Positions 22,000 to 36,100 of a DNA stretch of 64,000 bases are shown piece after piece (within the stretch, counting starts at the first letter, position 1; every line of letters starts with the position of its first letter). This DNA comes from Prosapia bicincta (Eukaryota; Arthropoda; Insecta; Hemiptera; Cercopidae). The stretch lies in NCBI GenBank assembly GCA_036971475.1, contig JBAIZL010000002.1, positions 356,882,582 through 356,946,581 on the forward strand, in the 5' to 3' direction. A program made the translations under genes and the position numbers. Under the pieces are notes generated by a model. It was given only the letters and a program-made list of their open reading frames with translations. It ran no database searches and had not been told where the DNA came from.

Positions 22000-23250
22000 C
22001 TCAGGCATTTACTAAGCAAGTAGCTCCAGTCAGTTTAGTGGAGGAATTTTCGAGCTGTTTCCCTTCTGTATGAAGTAGTTCTTGTATTGAAAATTAACAA
22101 AATAAAAATATAATATGATCGGTACTTACTAATCCGCCATACTGTATAAAACAATCAATCTGTAGAATATAATCTGTATTTATAAGGAATGCATTTTAAA
22201 TGTGAAAATTTTACAATAATCTCGCGTACAGTAAAATTAAATTTAGAAAGGTATATTGAAAGTCAAGGTCTAAGATATGCCGAGATCTTATGGCTAATTT
22301 CGCTCTATTAGGAACTTCGTGCCTCAATTACAACCGGGATAGACAGGGTTGCCATTTTCCCTCTATAGTTGTCAGAACACGAGCCTTGTCATTGCTCTTC
22401 TTCTGTGCTAGATAAGAGCTGGGCAACATTACAGTCATACTGACAAAGTGGCAACATCGCACCTGTCACAGTGTCTTTCAAATGCTTATACCTCTCATAT
22501 TTTATCTAGCCTATACTTTTATTTTAACTGCTATTATTATTACATTTATAAAAATTATATTGTATACAAAACTATTTACTTTATCATTTTGTTTAAAAGT
22601 ACTCACTCCGATATTTAATTTATAAGAACTGAAAATCCAAAGGAAATGGACATTTTAAATTTAAAAGATAATTGCCTGTTATGTAATTTATTGCTATTAT
22701 TATTCATTTTTTAAAAATTTGCCCGGGAATAACAGAGTAGAAATGTGAACAATACTTGAGGAAATTATGTGAATAATAAGGGTAATGAAAACATTTTAAA
22801 TCATTGCTAACTGAAGGGGGGGGCGTGCTCACAAGTTTTAAAGAGTGAAATATCACTTTGAAGTAAGATTTGGGATAAAACATGGGCATTAGCAATGATG
22901 ACGGCAGTGTTTGGGGAGGAGAGATCAGTGGAGGGAGACTGTCCTTAAATAATGACAAGATGATCCCTAAAAAGCAAATTTATTATTCAGTTCTATCACT
23001 ACATTGGTTGAAACAGTTATTTAGTAATACATTGATCCAGAATACAAAAAATCTAATCAACGTTCACACAGGAAACTATAAACTAATTTTTTAAAGTTGT
23101 ATGTTATATTTTTTGTTCGTAAAACATACAAAACAAAATCGAAATAATTTAACCAAATAATTAATTAAAATATTATAGTAGGACTAATTTATTTAAGTAA
23201 AAGACTTTGACATGCAAGATGAATATTAAATTTTAAGGATATGTATATAT
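22000..23250. other. No recognised feature
   Basis: Only short chance frames. A GC-richer patch at 22270-22470 has no identifiable content. Confidence 0.5.
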
Positions 23251-23299
23251 TTGATTAAACAAGTAGAAAAACTTTGATCCAAATTTTGACACAAACTGA

Positions 23300-23920
<621 letters not shown>

Positions 23921-23929
23921 ATCTTAAAA

Positions 23930-25985
23930 TATATTTTGATAAAATTTATACAATCGAAATATTGCAATAGATCTTTCCAATATTAAAAATTCATATAAAA
24001 GAACAAGAAATTATACTTTTGAAGAGCCATTTCAATAGCCTTATAATAAATAAACATTATATTGAACATTTCATATTATATATAAAGGTATTTCTATTTT
24101 ATAATTTAATAATTATGACAGTAGTGTAAAGAATAATATATCTCTTTCAGAACATCAATATGTTTCATGAGCTTATAAGCTATCTTAAAAATATCATTAA
24201 AAAATTACACATTTATATTTTATTAAGTTATTTGCAAAGATTTAGTGATATTTAGATCTAAACCAAACATAAATTGAACTGCTCAGTGTTTGAAAAAGAT
24301 GATTTTAGTTGAACAGTCTCCTTAAACTGAATTCTTTAAATAATGAGTCAGAGTTTTGTTGTGCCTGCGTTGAACAATCTACTTATCTTGACAGAACGAC
24401 TTTATATTGATCTTGTCTCACGAATGACGTGTCGCGCGAATAAACAACATTGTTCTTTGTTTATAAGGTAGTACATGTCTAAGTCCGGATGAATGTTTTG
24501 AGTCATTTTATGATCAGCATAATTTATAATTGTATGAAATTCAGACTGTCAACATTGAGTTATATCACAACTGTTTCACTTTAGTTTATTAAATTTGTAT
24601 TCAGTGAAAGGATATATGCTTAAGCAGCCTCATCGTGCATAAAGAAACACATGAATAAATACACACACACACACACAAATATAATTTAAACATTTCTGTG
24701 CACTACAGGATTCTTGATTTCAACACTTTAAGGCTTATATGAAGCTGTACTATACATTATAATAGAAGAAATAACATTATAAAGACATTTACCTATATAA
24801 GTGTAAAGTATACTTGGAGACTCGTAACGGCTCATTATTGTGTTTCATGTTTTGCAAACTAAAATGTGAAATGGGTGATATCACAAAAGTAAATGATATA
24901 GGGACAAACAATTTTTCGTTAAAGTGAAACGTTAGATTTGTTGACAAAATAGACCTCATTAAGGAAACAGTTAAGCTATTGTATGCTTTTGAATATTGTG
25001 TAACAAATTTGGCTAAATGCCATAAAACACATCAAATGCATTCCGAAAACATTCTATAACAAGTAAATAAACTCAGCAGATTTATTAAAAGTAATTTCAT
25101 ATGAAATACAGAATGCCAACCTTCATGAGCAAATCCAGAATACTATCGTAGAGGGGTCTACAGGGGATTAAGGGGATATAGAATACATTTCCCTAGAATA
25201 CTGTTTGAATTCAATGCTTGGAAATCTCACTTTAAGTTGTTCTGGTAGTAAGACATTGGAACTAAAGTTGAGTTCTAGGCTGCCACAATAACCTTTACCT
25301 ATGTGCACTCTATTGTGACGTATAATGAAATATTGTATATTTAGTACAGTTGAAATTCAACATTTCCTAAAGTCAACTTCTAATATTTTAGATACACCAA
25401 TTCTCGAATTGATTGCCTACTTCCTGTAAAATAATGCAGTTGAATAGTGCTTGGGGGGAGGGGGCACTTCGCAATGGTTAAAATGAAATATTCACAAAAA
25501 TGTATTAAAATATTCTACATTACATTTTAATGTAAAACAATTCATTGTTCTATGAAATAATGTAACATTTAGTCAATAAAGTAAACACATACCAAATGCA
25601 AAGTAAATACTCTAAGTAATTTTCATTTTTATAATAAACTTTGTATAAATAAGACTGACATATCTGAAAATGTCTTCAACTCTCTAGAAATGGCGGTTAT
25701 CTAAAATCGTATATTAAATATTTTATTCAAAGTTTCAGATCAAAATAATAAAGATATTAAATATTTGCAGGGTAAATATCTGTTTTATTAACATTAACAT
25801 TGACAAATTGCATTTATATGGTTTCAGGAAATATTCATACGGTTTTAGATTTTCAAAATTTATATTAGGTTGCTATTTTATTTTTTATATTTGAATAAAA
25901 AAATATGTTGGTTGAGTTTTGTAGATTAATGCCAGATCTTACTTATTTTTACAAAGTTTTTTCCAAGACGTATTCATTCAAGTTT
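23930..25985. other. No recognised feature
   Basis: AT-rich, with an 18-bp (CA)n at about 24660. A G-run sits at about 25453. No supported gene. Confidence 0.5.
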
Positions 25986-25991
25986 ATTTCT

Positions 25992-27075
25992 CTATTGCAT
26001 TCACTGGAACATGTACCTTGAACTGGTGGACGCCGTTTGATAGGACAGTCACCAAATACTCTCTCATTCAGTTGGTCAATCTCTTCTTTGGTATCCGAGT
26101 TTAACTACTTCTCAATTAGGGAAAAAGAATCAAAGACAGTTGGAACTACAGTACCAGCATCCACAGTACGCTGATGGGGGCGGGGGAAATGGCAATTAGA
26201 ACCATTAGTAGAGGTGCAACACATATTTGTGGCAAATTGTTTGCCATATTGGATGCTTCGACATTATTTAAGGAACACTCTGTTCGAAATAATAATATAC
26301 AATATGCATTATAGATAATCTGCTGACTTTGACGATATTGATGGACTACTTATATCTTAGTTACTATCATTGCCCCATCCCATGCTATAATAATTTGTCC
26401 TTTGTTTTCTCTTTCTTATTTTCTACTTCTTCTAGATAAATGTCAATCCTCATTGTTTTTACTATCATGTCAACTAATCAACTGACGAATGCCGTACAGT
26501 ATAGCCATCAATATCATCGTCCCCATCTGTTACAACAGGGTATTAGATCTTGTCCCATAACTTTGCGAGATCTTTCTTCCGAAGCTCCGAACGTTGTCGG
26601 TTTTAAGATGTAACTCCTGAGGGGAACGTTAGAGGCTCTGGAACTAATGACATCCTCAAATGAAAGTATCAACGTTTCGTTTTCTCAAATATATCAGTCT
26701 CTAGTTGATGCTCGCCTGCGCTAATATATCCACGCCTGAATTCAGAATTCCAGTATTTCCTTTTGGAAATTGAGCACTGTTCTCTTAGTCGTGTCTCTTT
26801 AAGGTCAGGTGAGTTGCCGATCGTTTCCTTGAGCCTTTGAAGGATATGATTATGAATGCAATCAGGATTAAGGGAGATAAAGGTCATACAGAGAGAATGG
26901 AAGGGAGAATGTGACATAACATTTTAACAATTGGTAACATTACCTAAATCTACTTACTATTGGAGTGAAGAAAAATTGTCTACCAGCTACACTCCATGGT
27001 GGAAGACGAAGAAGAAGAAGACAATGAAATTAAAGAGGAATAAGAAAAGAGATCATTGCCTCTGGTCATGGGAAA
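25992..27075 (-). repeat. 1.08-kb inverted repeat, left copy
   Basis: Reverse complement of 45330-46418 with only scattered differences. The outer boundary CTATTGCATTCACTGG is at 25992 and the inner boundary is at about GAGGAATAAG..CATGGG. It contains an 82-codon frame and, at the inner side, one unit related to the 84-bp repeat of 60.6 kb (GAGAATGGAAGGGAGAATGT onwards). Confidence 0.85.
26669..26917 (-). pseudogene. Unrecognised 82-aa frame in the inverted repeat (left)
   Basis: Starts MSHSPFHSLC and ends DIFEKTKR. The same protein with one visible substitution (M to T) is encoded in the other inverted-repeat copy. After the stop the same region still reads as protein-like (ELRKKDLAKLWDKI, then VVTDGDDDIDGY, split by stops), which suggests a decayed longer gene. 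No family is recognised. Identity between copies mainly reflects recent duplication. Confidence 0.3.
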
Positions 27076-27099
27076 AAAAGAAAAATAATACTTATTGCG

Positions 27100-27545
27100 T
27101 GAAATAGACAGATCGTAAAGAAGAAAAAAGGGAGAAATAACAGACATAGATAGGACTAAGGAGAGGAGATACTGATCCCTTTGTCAAAAGAAAAAGAAAA
27201 GAAATAGGCTTGATTTATGAATAACTTTAACTGGGTCGGAGGAGAAAGAAAAAGGAAGAAATGACGGACATAGGGAGCACTAAGGAGAGATGATATTGTT
27301 TCCATTGTCGAATGAAAAAGAAAGGAAAAGGGTTGATTATGAATAACTTTTACTGGGTCGGAAGAAGAAGAAAAATGGAAGAAATGACGGAAATAGGTAT
27401 GACTAAGGAGATGCCATAATGTTACCCTGTTCACTGGAAAATGATGGAAGTGGTGAACATTTATGCATCTTTTGGGCAGGATCGGGAGAAGGGGAATAAG
27501 GAAAAAATGCGGGACATAGGTAGGACTTGGGAGAGGACAAAATTA
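27100..27545 (+). repeat. 122-bp repeat family, about 4 diverged units
   Basis: Recurring GGGAGAAATAACAGACATAG, then AGGACTAAGGAGAGG, then a variable part, then CTGGGTCGGA(A)GAAGAAG. These are the same ingredients as the 61990-63215 array (GACGGACATAGGTAGGGCTA..., TTATTGGGTCAGAAGAAGA). Confidence 0.7.
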
Positions 27546-27579
27546 TCCTCGAAATAAAATAAGGAAATCTTATTTCTTA

Positions 27580-27701
27580 GTACGGTTGACAACGCGTGTA
27601 CCATGTAATCCGTCAAGCGATGAGAAATTACTTTCTTACGGGAGCTGCTGTCTCAAATGTACCGTGTGTCCACATGAGCCCAGTAGAAATAAATGGAAAG
27701 C
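27580..27701. repeat. Left flank of the LINE insertion with target duplication
   Basis: GC-richer flank ending in AAATAAATGGAAAGC (27687-27701), repeated exactly at 29863-29877 on the other side of the LINE. Confidence 0.75.
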
Positions 27702-27717
27702 TTACTTACTTTTTACT

Positions 27718-28535
27718 TCAGCCAACGCCCGTCCTTGGCCTCTCAGTCATCCGACGCCGTGCCTCCCAGTACAATGTATCGCGTCCTTCCCTGGACTCCT
27801 CGTGAAAGATATCTTTCAGGCCGTCACAAGTGGTAAGATGCTCTGCCGTCCCTTCGTTGTCGGAGCAGAGTGGGCAGATTGGTGTGTCTACCACTTTCAT
27901 GCGATGCAGGTGTCTCTGTAGGTAGTCATGTCCAGTGGTCATCCTAAACAAAGCCACGGCTACGCCTCTTGGAAGATCCAGTGGTATGCTTGATTGGATG
28001 ATCTTTTCCCATTGCTTTCCTGTAGCAGCTTGTTTCCTGTCCTGTTTCACGGAGTCGCTGATAGTGCTGTTTATATTCCGACAGACACTGCTGTATGAGA
28101 GGGGGAGGATCGGCTGCGCCATGGAGCAGCCAAGCTTGGCCAAACTATCTGCTTCTTCGTTTCCTCTGATGTCACAGTGCCCCGGCACCCATTGTATTGC
28201 GATCTGTATTGTTTTCTGCAACATGCGGAGTGTTTTCTGGCAGTTGTTTATTTCCTTCCCTTCTTGTGGCTATGGGGAGGCGATCGCCTGAATCGCGGAT
28301 GTTGAGTCCGAGAAGAAAACTACCTTCTTGGGTTCGCAGATTTGGATGTCGGCTTTTCTCAGGCTTACACCAGGTATTGATGTGCACGATGGTATTTCGG
28401 TCCTTTCCTTTATATATTTCGTTTTCTTGAAAGGTTGTCGCTCTGATTCTTCCAATCCATGTCTTCTCGACTTGGGTTTTAAGCCTTTGGCTTGCGCATC
28501 TGTATTTCTTCCAGAAGTCATCGTTGGTTCTTAAG
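27718..28535 (-). pseudogene. LINE RNase H domain and C-terminal zinc knuckle
   Basis: In a frame different from the RT: KKVVFFSDSTSAIQAI (an RNase H Asp block), a stop at about 28270, then IQWVPGHCDIRGNEEADSLA (WVPGHxxxxGNExAD, with a catalytic Asp) and, near the end, CPLCSDNEGTAEHLTTC, a CCHC knuckle. The expected first block (YTDGS-type) is not visible between the connection and this part, so a short internal deletion is likely. The frame stops at about 27718, 16 bp from the element end. Confidence 0.8.
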
Positions 28536-28699
28536 ACTCTTTCAAATAATTTGATAGCAGCCTTGTCCCTGCGAGTGTTAAGGGGCTCAATATCTGTTTG
28601 AATCTCTAACGCTGCAATTGGGGTAGACTTCGCAGCACAACATATCAGTCTCAATGCAATGTTTTGGACTGTATTCAGGTCTTTCTTTGCATTATCAGA

Positions 28700-29860
28700 A
28701 GCCGTGTTGTAAGCTTCTGAGCCGTATTCAAGGATTGGGCAGATGTAAGACTCGTATGCAGTAATCAGAACGTCCTGAGTAGCACCCCACTTCGTTCCAG
28801 TCAGTCTCTTCATCATATTCAGCCTTTTTGCAGCTTTTGTTACAGCACCCTCTGTATGTCCCAACCACTGGAGTTTGCTGTCCAGAGCGATACCTAAGTA
28901 CCTGGTTGATCGCGTCAGTAGTCCCTATTACTACGTGTGGATCGTAAGTTTTAGTTGATAGCGTGAATAACTGGGCCGCGATCTTGTTTTCGTTAATAAT
29001 CATATCGTTTTCGGAGCACCATATTTTGACTCCACCTAATGTCTCGTTTATTTTGGTTTCCAAGGAGTTGATGTTGCTGCTGGTCGCCCATATTATCACA
29101 TCATCTGCGTAACAGAGTACTTCGACTCCTGGGTTATTTACCTTAATGTTGCAGATTAAATCATTCATGTAAAGGTTGAAAAGAGTACAACTGCTGACCG
29201 CTCCCTGCGGGAGCCCCCTTCTCTGTTGACAGAACTGAGAACTTCTGTTTCCATAGCGGACCTTTATAAATCGTTGGCTCAAAAATTGATTTATCCAGTT
29301 CAACATGTTTCCTGCCACTCCGTAGTTGGCAATTTTGTTATAGAGGAGTTTTCTGCTAACTGTGTCGTAAGCTCCCCGAAAGTCAATAAAACACGTAAGG
29401 GTGGACATTTTTCGGTGAAAGCCATCCTTCACGCACTGGGAGAGCTTATTGACTTGGTCAGTAGTGGATTTGTGTTTTCTAAAACCAGCCTGTTCTTCAC
29501 GAATTATATTAGCTCTCTCTATATAGGCCTCCAGCCTGTGGTTGACCATCCTTTCCATAACTTTGCAGGTAACAGAAGTAAGACTGATCGGTCTATAACT
29601 GCTTAATTTCTCGGGATCCTTTCCATTCTTAAACACGGGTACCACTACCGCCTTCTTCCACGTGTCTGGGATACCGATGCGCCAGCTCTCATTCATACAC
29701 ATGAGTAAGGTTTTTTGTACTTCTTTGCCCAGATGTACAATGAATTCAGGATAGACATCATCAATTCCACAGCTTCTTCCACACCTGATTTCACTTATAG
29801 CTAGCCTTAATTCCTACAAGTTAAAATCCGCCTGGAAAAGGTTTATGTCTTTCCCGCTCA
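28700..29860 (-). pseudogene. LINE reverse transcriptase
   Basis: The frame opens before 29702 (EIRCGRSCGIDDVYPEF) after a stop, then gives PDTWKKAVVVPVFKNGKDP and SYRPISLTS (N-terminal RT blocks). It continues with GFRKHKSTTDQ, FIDFRGAYDTV (first catalytic Asp), GLPQGAVSSCTLFNLYMND and CYADDVIIWA (the YADD catalytic pair). Near 28900 a frameshift moves into YLGIALDSKLQWLGH and the thumb/connection region, which runs on to about 28540. It would copy the element RNA at the target nick. The stops and frameshift make it inactive. Confidence 0.85.
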
Positions 29861-29862
29861 GT

Positions 29863-30135
29863 AAATAAATGGAAAGCCTGTCCATTGTTCGAAAAAATTG
29901 TTTACTGCTTCCTCACATTCGATACGTACGTATAGAATCATTAATACAGGTATCCTCAAACATATAGCTGGTTTAGGGGATGCACCAAGTGAGTGGATGA
30001 GGTAGGTAGAAGAAACTGGAATGCCTCTCCATTGTTAGCGACAATCGTGTATTGTTTCCTCACGCTCATCACGTCCGTAATAAACTCATCAATACGGGTA
30101 TGCTTATGCAGACCGGTGGTCTCAAGAGACTTAGC
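29863..30135. repeat. Two imperfect ~147-bp units beside the LINE
   Basis: TCCATTGTTCG...TGCTTCCTCACATTC (29881 on) is repeated as TCCATTGTTAG...TGTTTCCTCACGCTC (30028 on), with AATACAGGTATCC / AATACGGGTATGC further along. The LINE inserted in the first unit. Confidence 0.6.
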
Positions 30136-30316
30136 AAAGTCACTTCGCCCTAATTATGGACGTCTATTTAAAAGTCATTTTATTGAAGGAGAGATGATTA
30201 TCACAGTTCACTTGTTTCAAAATCAAGCATAATTTAACTTTTAAAGGCTAAAATTTTAACCATATCTTAAGCAGATTGTTTTCATTCTTGTTTTTATTTT
30301 TCACTTTGGATTTGCA

Positions 30317-30320
<4 letters not shown>

Positions 30321-30384
<64 letters not shown>
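30321..30384. repeat. (TA)n microsatellite
   Basis: About 62 bp of TA. Confidence 0.95.
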
Positions 30385-30390
<6 letters not shown>

Positions 30391-30761
30391 TGGTTGGGTT
30401 TTGCATATAACGAAGATCGGCTATATGTAACTTTCGATTTCAACTTTGGTTAATTAAGTCTGGCGAATCTGGTAACCTACTCTACACAAGAAATTATCCA
30501 AACTGAAGCACAAGCTATTTTCATTTCAATTTGTTTGCAATATATTTACCAAGTTTAGTTTTAAAAATTAAAATGTATATTAGGATTCTCTATTTGTTTT
30601 ATTTATTAAAATTACAGATTATTATCGTCAAACAATTTTAACAATCTCTCCAAAAAGAGTTTTATTATTTAACTTGAACATTTTATTATAATATGTTAAT
30701 ATGAAAGTATTATTAAATAATACACACATTAAATAACATATTCCATGACTGAGTATGTATT

Positions 30762-30870
30762 ATCATGTCTCTGAGGATGGTTGATTTATAACCGACATTT
30801 ACATAAGACTAGAATAAAAAAAAAATATTTGTGGATAGAGGTAGTGTGTACTATTTATTATTATAAAACC
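30762..30870 (+). ncRNA. Hammerhead-like motif plus tail, family D
   Basis: GTCT pairs with AGAC (30767-30770 with 30806-30809) around CTGAGGA (30771-30777), stem II GGTT/AACC, then GACA where GAAA is expected, ATTTACAT and A. The substituted A makes activity unlikely. The downstream tail (AGACTAGAATAAAAA to CCACAGTA) recurs at 47500-47572. Confidence 0.4.
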
Positions 30871-30975
30871 ACAGTATTATATTAAATCAATACTTATTTC
30901 CAAGTACTGTAATCATGGTTGAAAGTATTTTTTTTTTTTGTAAACATATTATCTGACGTTTAATGATATATAATA

Positions 30976-31117
<142 letters not shown>

Positions 31118-31435
31118 TATGATATCATGAAGTGTTTGAAAATAATTTTGAATTAATGGCAGTGATATTTTTTATGGGTAAAAAGTAATATATTATATTT
31201 GAAAACGGTCACTTTACGTATTTATAGATTCACATTTGTAACTTTACTTTTGATTATGAATTAATTATTTGAAAGTATCTCTCTACATTCGCCAAAGTGT
31301 AGATCATAGATGCTCCATTTCCAGTAATCTGTCCTTTATAATATAAATGTTTGTATTTTTTTATGTACGTTTCCAAGTAATTTTGTCATCTGTAATTGCA
31401 TATTATTATATTTCATAAAGTACATTTCCATTAAG

Positions 31436-33143
31436 CTGTCCTTTGTAATATAAATGTTTGTATTTTCTTATGTACGTTTACAGCAAGTTTGTCATCTGTA
31501 ACTGTCTATTCTTATATTTCTTAAAGTCCATTTCCATTAAGCTGTCCTTTGTAATTAGATTTTTTGTATTTTGTTAGGTACATTTACAGCAAGGTTGTCA
31601 TCTGTAACTACATATTCTTATATTTCTTAAAATCCATTTCCATTAAGCTGTCCTTTGTAATATAAATGTTTGTATTTTTTTAAGTACGTTTCCAAGTAAG
31701 TTTGTCATCTGTAACTGCAAATTCTTATATTTCTTAAAGTCCATTTCCATTAAGCTGTCCCTTGTAATATAGATTTTTTTGTATTTTTTCAAGTACGTTT
31801 CCATGTAAGTTTGTCATCTGTAACTACATATTCTTATATTTCTTAAAGTCCATTTCCATTAAGCTGTCCTTTGTAATGTAAATGTTTGTATTTTGTTAAG
31901 TACATTTACAGCAAGTTTGTCATCTTTAACTGCATATTCTTATATTTCTTGAAATACAATTCCATTAAGCTGTCCTTTGTAATATACATGTTTGTATTTC
32001 TTTAAGTACGTTTCCAAGTACGTTTGTCATCTGTAACTGCATATTCTTATATTTCTTAAATACCATTTCCATTAGGCTATCCTTTGTAATATAAATGTTT
32101 GTATTTTGTCAAGTACATTTACAGCAAGTTATTCATCTGTAACTTTATATTCTTATATTTCTTAAAGTCCATTTCCATTAAGCTGTCCTTTGTAACATAG
32201 ATTTTTTGTATTTTGTTAGGTACATTTACAGCAAGGTTGTCATCTGTAACTACATATTCTTATATCTCTTAAAATCCATTTCCATTAATCTGTCCTTTGT
32301 AATATAAATGTTTGTATTTTCTTATGTACGTTTACAGCAAGTTTGTCATCTGTAACTGTCTATTCTTATATTTCTTAAAGTCCATTTCCATTAAGCTGTC
32401 CTTTGTAATTAGATTTTTTGTATTTTGTTAGGTACATTTACAGCAAGGTTGTCATCTGTAACTACATATTCTTATATTTCTTAAAATCCATTTCCATTAA
32501 GCTGTCCTTTGTAATATAAATGTTTGTATTTTTTTAAGTACGTTTCCAAGTAAGTTTGTCATCTGTAACTGCAAATTCTTATATTTCTTAAAGTCCATTT
32601 CCATTAAGCTGTCCCTTGTAATATAGATTTTTTTGTATTTTTTCAAGTACGTTTCCATGTAAGTTTGTCATCTGTAACTACATATTCTTATATTTCTTAA
32701 AGTCCATTTCCATTAAGCTGTCCTTTGTAATGTAAATGTTTGTATTTTGTTAAGTACATTTACAGCAAGTTTGTCATCTTTAACTGCATATTCTTATATT
32801 TCTTGAAATACAATTCCATTAAGCTGTCCTTTGTAATATACATGTTTGTATTTCTTTAAGTACGTTTCCAAGTACGTTTGTCATCTGTAACTGCATATTC
32901 TTATATTTCTTAAATACCATTTCCATTAGGCTATCCTTTGTAATATAAATGTTTGTATTTTGTCAAGTACATTTACAGCAAGTTATTCATCTGTAACTTT
33001 ATATTCTTATATTTCTTAAAGTCCATTTCCATTAAGCTGTCCTTTGTAACATAGATTTTTTGTATTTTGTTAGGTACATTTACAGCAAGGTTGTCATCTG
33101 TAACTACATATTCTTATATCTCTTAAAATCCATTTCCATTAAT
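31436..33143. repeat. Higher-order duplication: 854-bp block (8 satellite units) twice
   Basis: The rare variant CTGTAACTGTCTATTC occurs at about 31497 and again 854 bp later, and the eight intervening units match in order. 854 is close to 8 x 107. Confidence 0.85.
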
Positions 33144-36100
33144 CTGTCCTTTGTAATATAAATTTTTGTATTTTGTTAAGTACATTTACAGCAAGTTTGT
33201 CATCTGTAACTGCATATTCCTATATTTCTTAAGGTCCATTTCCATTAAGCTGTCCTTTGTAATATAAATGTTTGTATTTTTGTAAGTACGTTTCCAAGTA
33301 AGTTTGTCATCTGTAACTGCATATTCTTATATTTCTTAAAGTCCATTTCCATTAAGCTGTCCTTTGTAATATAAATGTTTTTATTTTTTTAAGTACGTTT
33401 CCAAGTAAGTTTGTCATCTGTAACTGCATATTGATATATTTCTTAAAGTCCATTTCCATTAAGCTGTCCTTTGTAATATAAATGTTTGTATTTGGTTATG
33501 TACATTTACAGCAAGTTTGTCATCTGTAACTGCATATTCTTATATTTCTTAAAATCCATTTCCATTAAGCTGTCCTTTGTAATATAAATGTTTCTATTTT
33601 TTTAAGTACGTTTCCAAGTAAGTTTGTCATCTGTAAATGCATATTCTTATATTTCTTAAAGTCCGTTTCCATTAAGCTGTCCTTTGTAATATAAATGTTT
33701 GTATTTTGTTAAGTACATTTGCAGCAAGTTTGTCATTTGTAACTGCATATTCTTATAATTCTTAAAGTCCATTTCCATTAGGCTGTCCTTTGTAATACAA
33801 ATGTTTGTATTATTTTAAGTACGTTTTCAAGCAAGTGTGTGATCTGTAACTGCATATTCTTATATTTCTTAAAGTCTATTTCCTTTAGGCTGTCCTTTGT
33901 AATATAAATGTTTGTATTTTTTTAAGTACGTATCCAAGAAAATATTTCATCTGTAACTGCATATTTTTATATTTCTTAAAGTCCATTTCCAGTAAGTTGT
34001 CCTGTGTAATATAAATGTTTGTATTTTTTTTTGTACATTTACAGCACTTTTGTCAATTGTAACTGCATATTCTTATATTTCTTAAAGTCCATTTCCATTA
34101 AGCTGTCCTTTGTAATATAAATGTTTGTATTTTTTTAAGTACGTTTTCAAGTAAGTTTGTCATCTGCAACTGCATATTCTTATATTTCTTAAAGTCCATT
34201 TCCATAAGTTGTCCTGTGTAATATAAATGTTTGTATTTTTTTTAATACTTTTTCAAGTAATTTTGTCATCTGTAACTGCATATTCTTATATTTCTTAAAG
34301 TCAATTTAGATTAAGCTGTCCTTTGTAATATAAATGTTTGTATTTTGTTAAGTACATTTACAGCAAGTATGTCATCTGTAACTGCATAATCTTATATTTC
34401 TTAAATTCCATTTCCAATTATGCTGTCCTTTGTAGTATAAATGTTGGTATTTTTTTAAGTACGTTTTGCAAGTAAGTTTTTCATGTGTAACTGCTTATTC
34501 TTTTATTTCTTAAAGTCCATTTCCATTAAGTTTTCCTGTGTAATATAAATGTTTGTATTTTTTTAAGTACATTTACAGCACGTTTGTCATCTGTAACTGC
34601 ATATTCTTATATTTCTTAAAGTCCATTTCCATTAAGCTGTCCTTTGTAATATAAATGTTTGTATTTTTTTAAGTACATTTACAGCAAGTTTGTCATCTGT
34701 AACTGCATATTCTTATATTTCTTAAAGTTCATTTCCATTAATCTGTCACTTGTAATATGAATGTTTGTATTTTTTAAGTACGTTTACAAGTACGTTTGTC
34801 ATCTGTAACTGCATATTCTTATATTTCTTACAGTCCATTTCAATTAAGCTGTCCTTTGTAATATAAATGTTTGTTTTTTATTAAGTACGTTTCCAAATAA
34901 GTTTGTTATCTGTAACTGCAAATTCTTATATTTCTTAAAGTCCATTTCCATTAAGCTGTCCCTTCTAATATAGATTTTTTCTATTTTTTGAGTACATGTA
35001 CAGCAAGTTTGTCATCTGTAACTGAATATTCGTATATTTCTTAAAGTCCATTTCCATTAGGCTGTCCTTTATAATATAGATTTTTTGTATTTTTTTAAGT
35101 ACATCTACAGCAAGTTTTTCATCTGTAACTGCATATTCTTATATTTCTTAAAGTCCATTTCCATTAAGCTGTCCTTTGTAATATAAATGTTTGTATTTTT
35201 TTAAGTACGTTTCCTTGTAAGTTTGTCATCTGTAATTGCATATTCTTATATTTCTTAAGGTTCATTTTTTTTTAAGCTGTAATTTGTGATATAAATGTTT
35301 GTCTTTTTTTAAGTACGTTTCCACGTAAGTTTTTCATGTATAAGTGCATATTCTTATATTTCTTAAAGTCCATTTCCATGAAGCTATCCTTTGTAATATA
35401 AATGTTTGTATTTTTTAAGTACATTTACAGCAAGTTTGTCATCTGTAACTGCATATTCTTATATTTTTTAAATTACATTTCCAATTAAGCTCTCATTTGT
35501 AATATTAATGTTTGTATTTTGTTAAGTACATTTACAGCACGTTTGTCATCTGTAACTGCATATTCTTATCTTTCTTAAAATCCATTTAGATTAAGCTGTC
35601 CTTTGTAATATAAATGTTTGTATTTTTTTAAGTACGTTTCCAAGTAAGTTTGTCATCTGTAACTGCATATTCTTATATTTCTTAAAGTCCATTTCCATTA
35701 ACCTGTCCTTTGTATAAATGTTTGTATTTTGTTAAGTACATTTACAGCAAGTTTGTCATCGGTAACTGCATATTCTTATATTTCTTAAAGTCAGTTTCCA
35801 TTAAGCTGTCCTTTGTAATATAAATGTTTGTATTTTGTTAAGTACATTTACAGCAAGTTTGTCATCTGTAACGACATATTCTTATATTTCTTAAAGTAAA
35901 TTTCCATTAAGTTGTCCTTTGTAATATAAATGTTTGTATTTTTTTAAGTACATTTACAGCATGTTTCTCATCTGTAAATTCATATTCTTATATTTCTTAA
36001 AGTTCATTTCCATTAAGCTGTCCTTTGTAATTAAAATGTTTGTATTTTTTTAAGTACGTTTCAAAGTAAGTTTGTCACCTATAACTGCATATTCTTATAT

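Larger units (their letters stand above)
27702..29862 (-). mobile_element. 5'-truncated LINE with RNase H, flanked by a 15-bp target duplication
   Basis: Minus-strand non-LTR retrotransposon relic. The 15-bp direct repeat AAATAAATGGAAAGC flanks it exactly. The 3' end on the minus strand is AAGTAAGTAA, a short repeat instead of a long poly(A). Reverse transcriptase and RNase H with a terminal zinc knuckle place it in the I-type group of LINEs that keep RNase H. ORF1 and the endonuclease are absent, so it was probably truncated at insertion. Confidence 0.8.

Noticed and set aside
22704..22958. 84-aa minus-strand frame rich in Ser/Pro
   Set aside because: No motif, no second copy and no supporting context; likely chance.
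27586..28534. Plus-strand frames of up to 118 aa across the LINE
   Set aside because: Antisense shadows of the reverse transcriptase and RNase H, which carry clear motifs on the minus strand.
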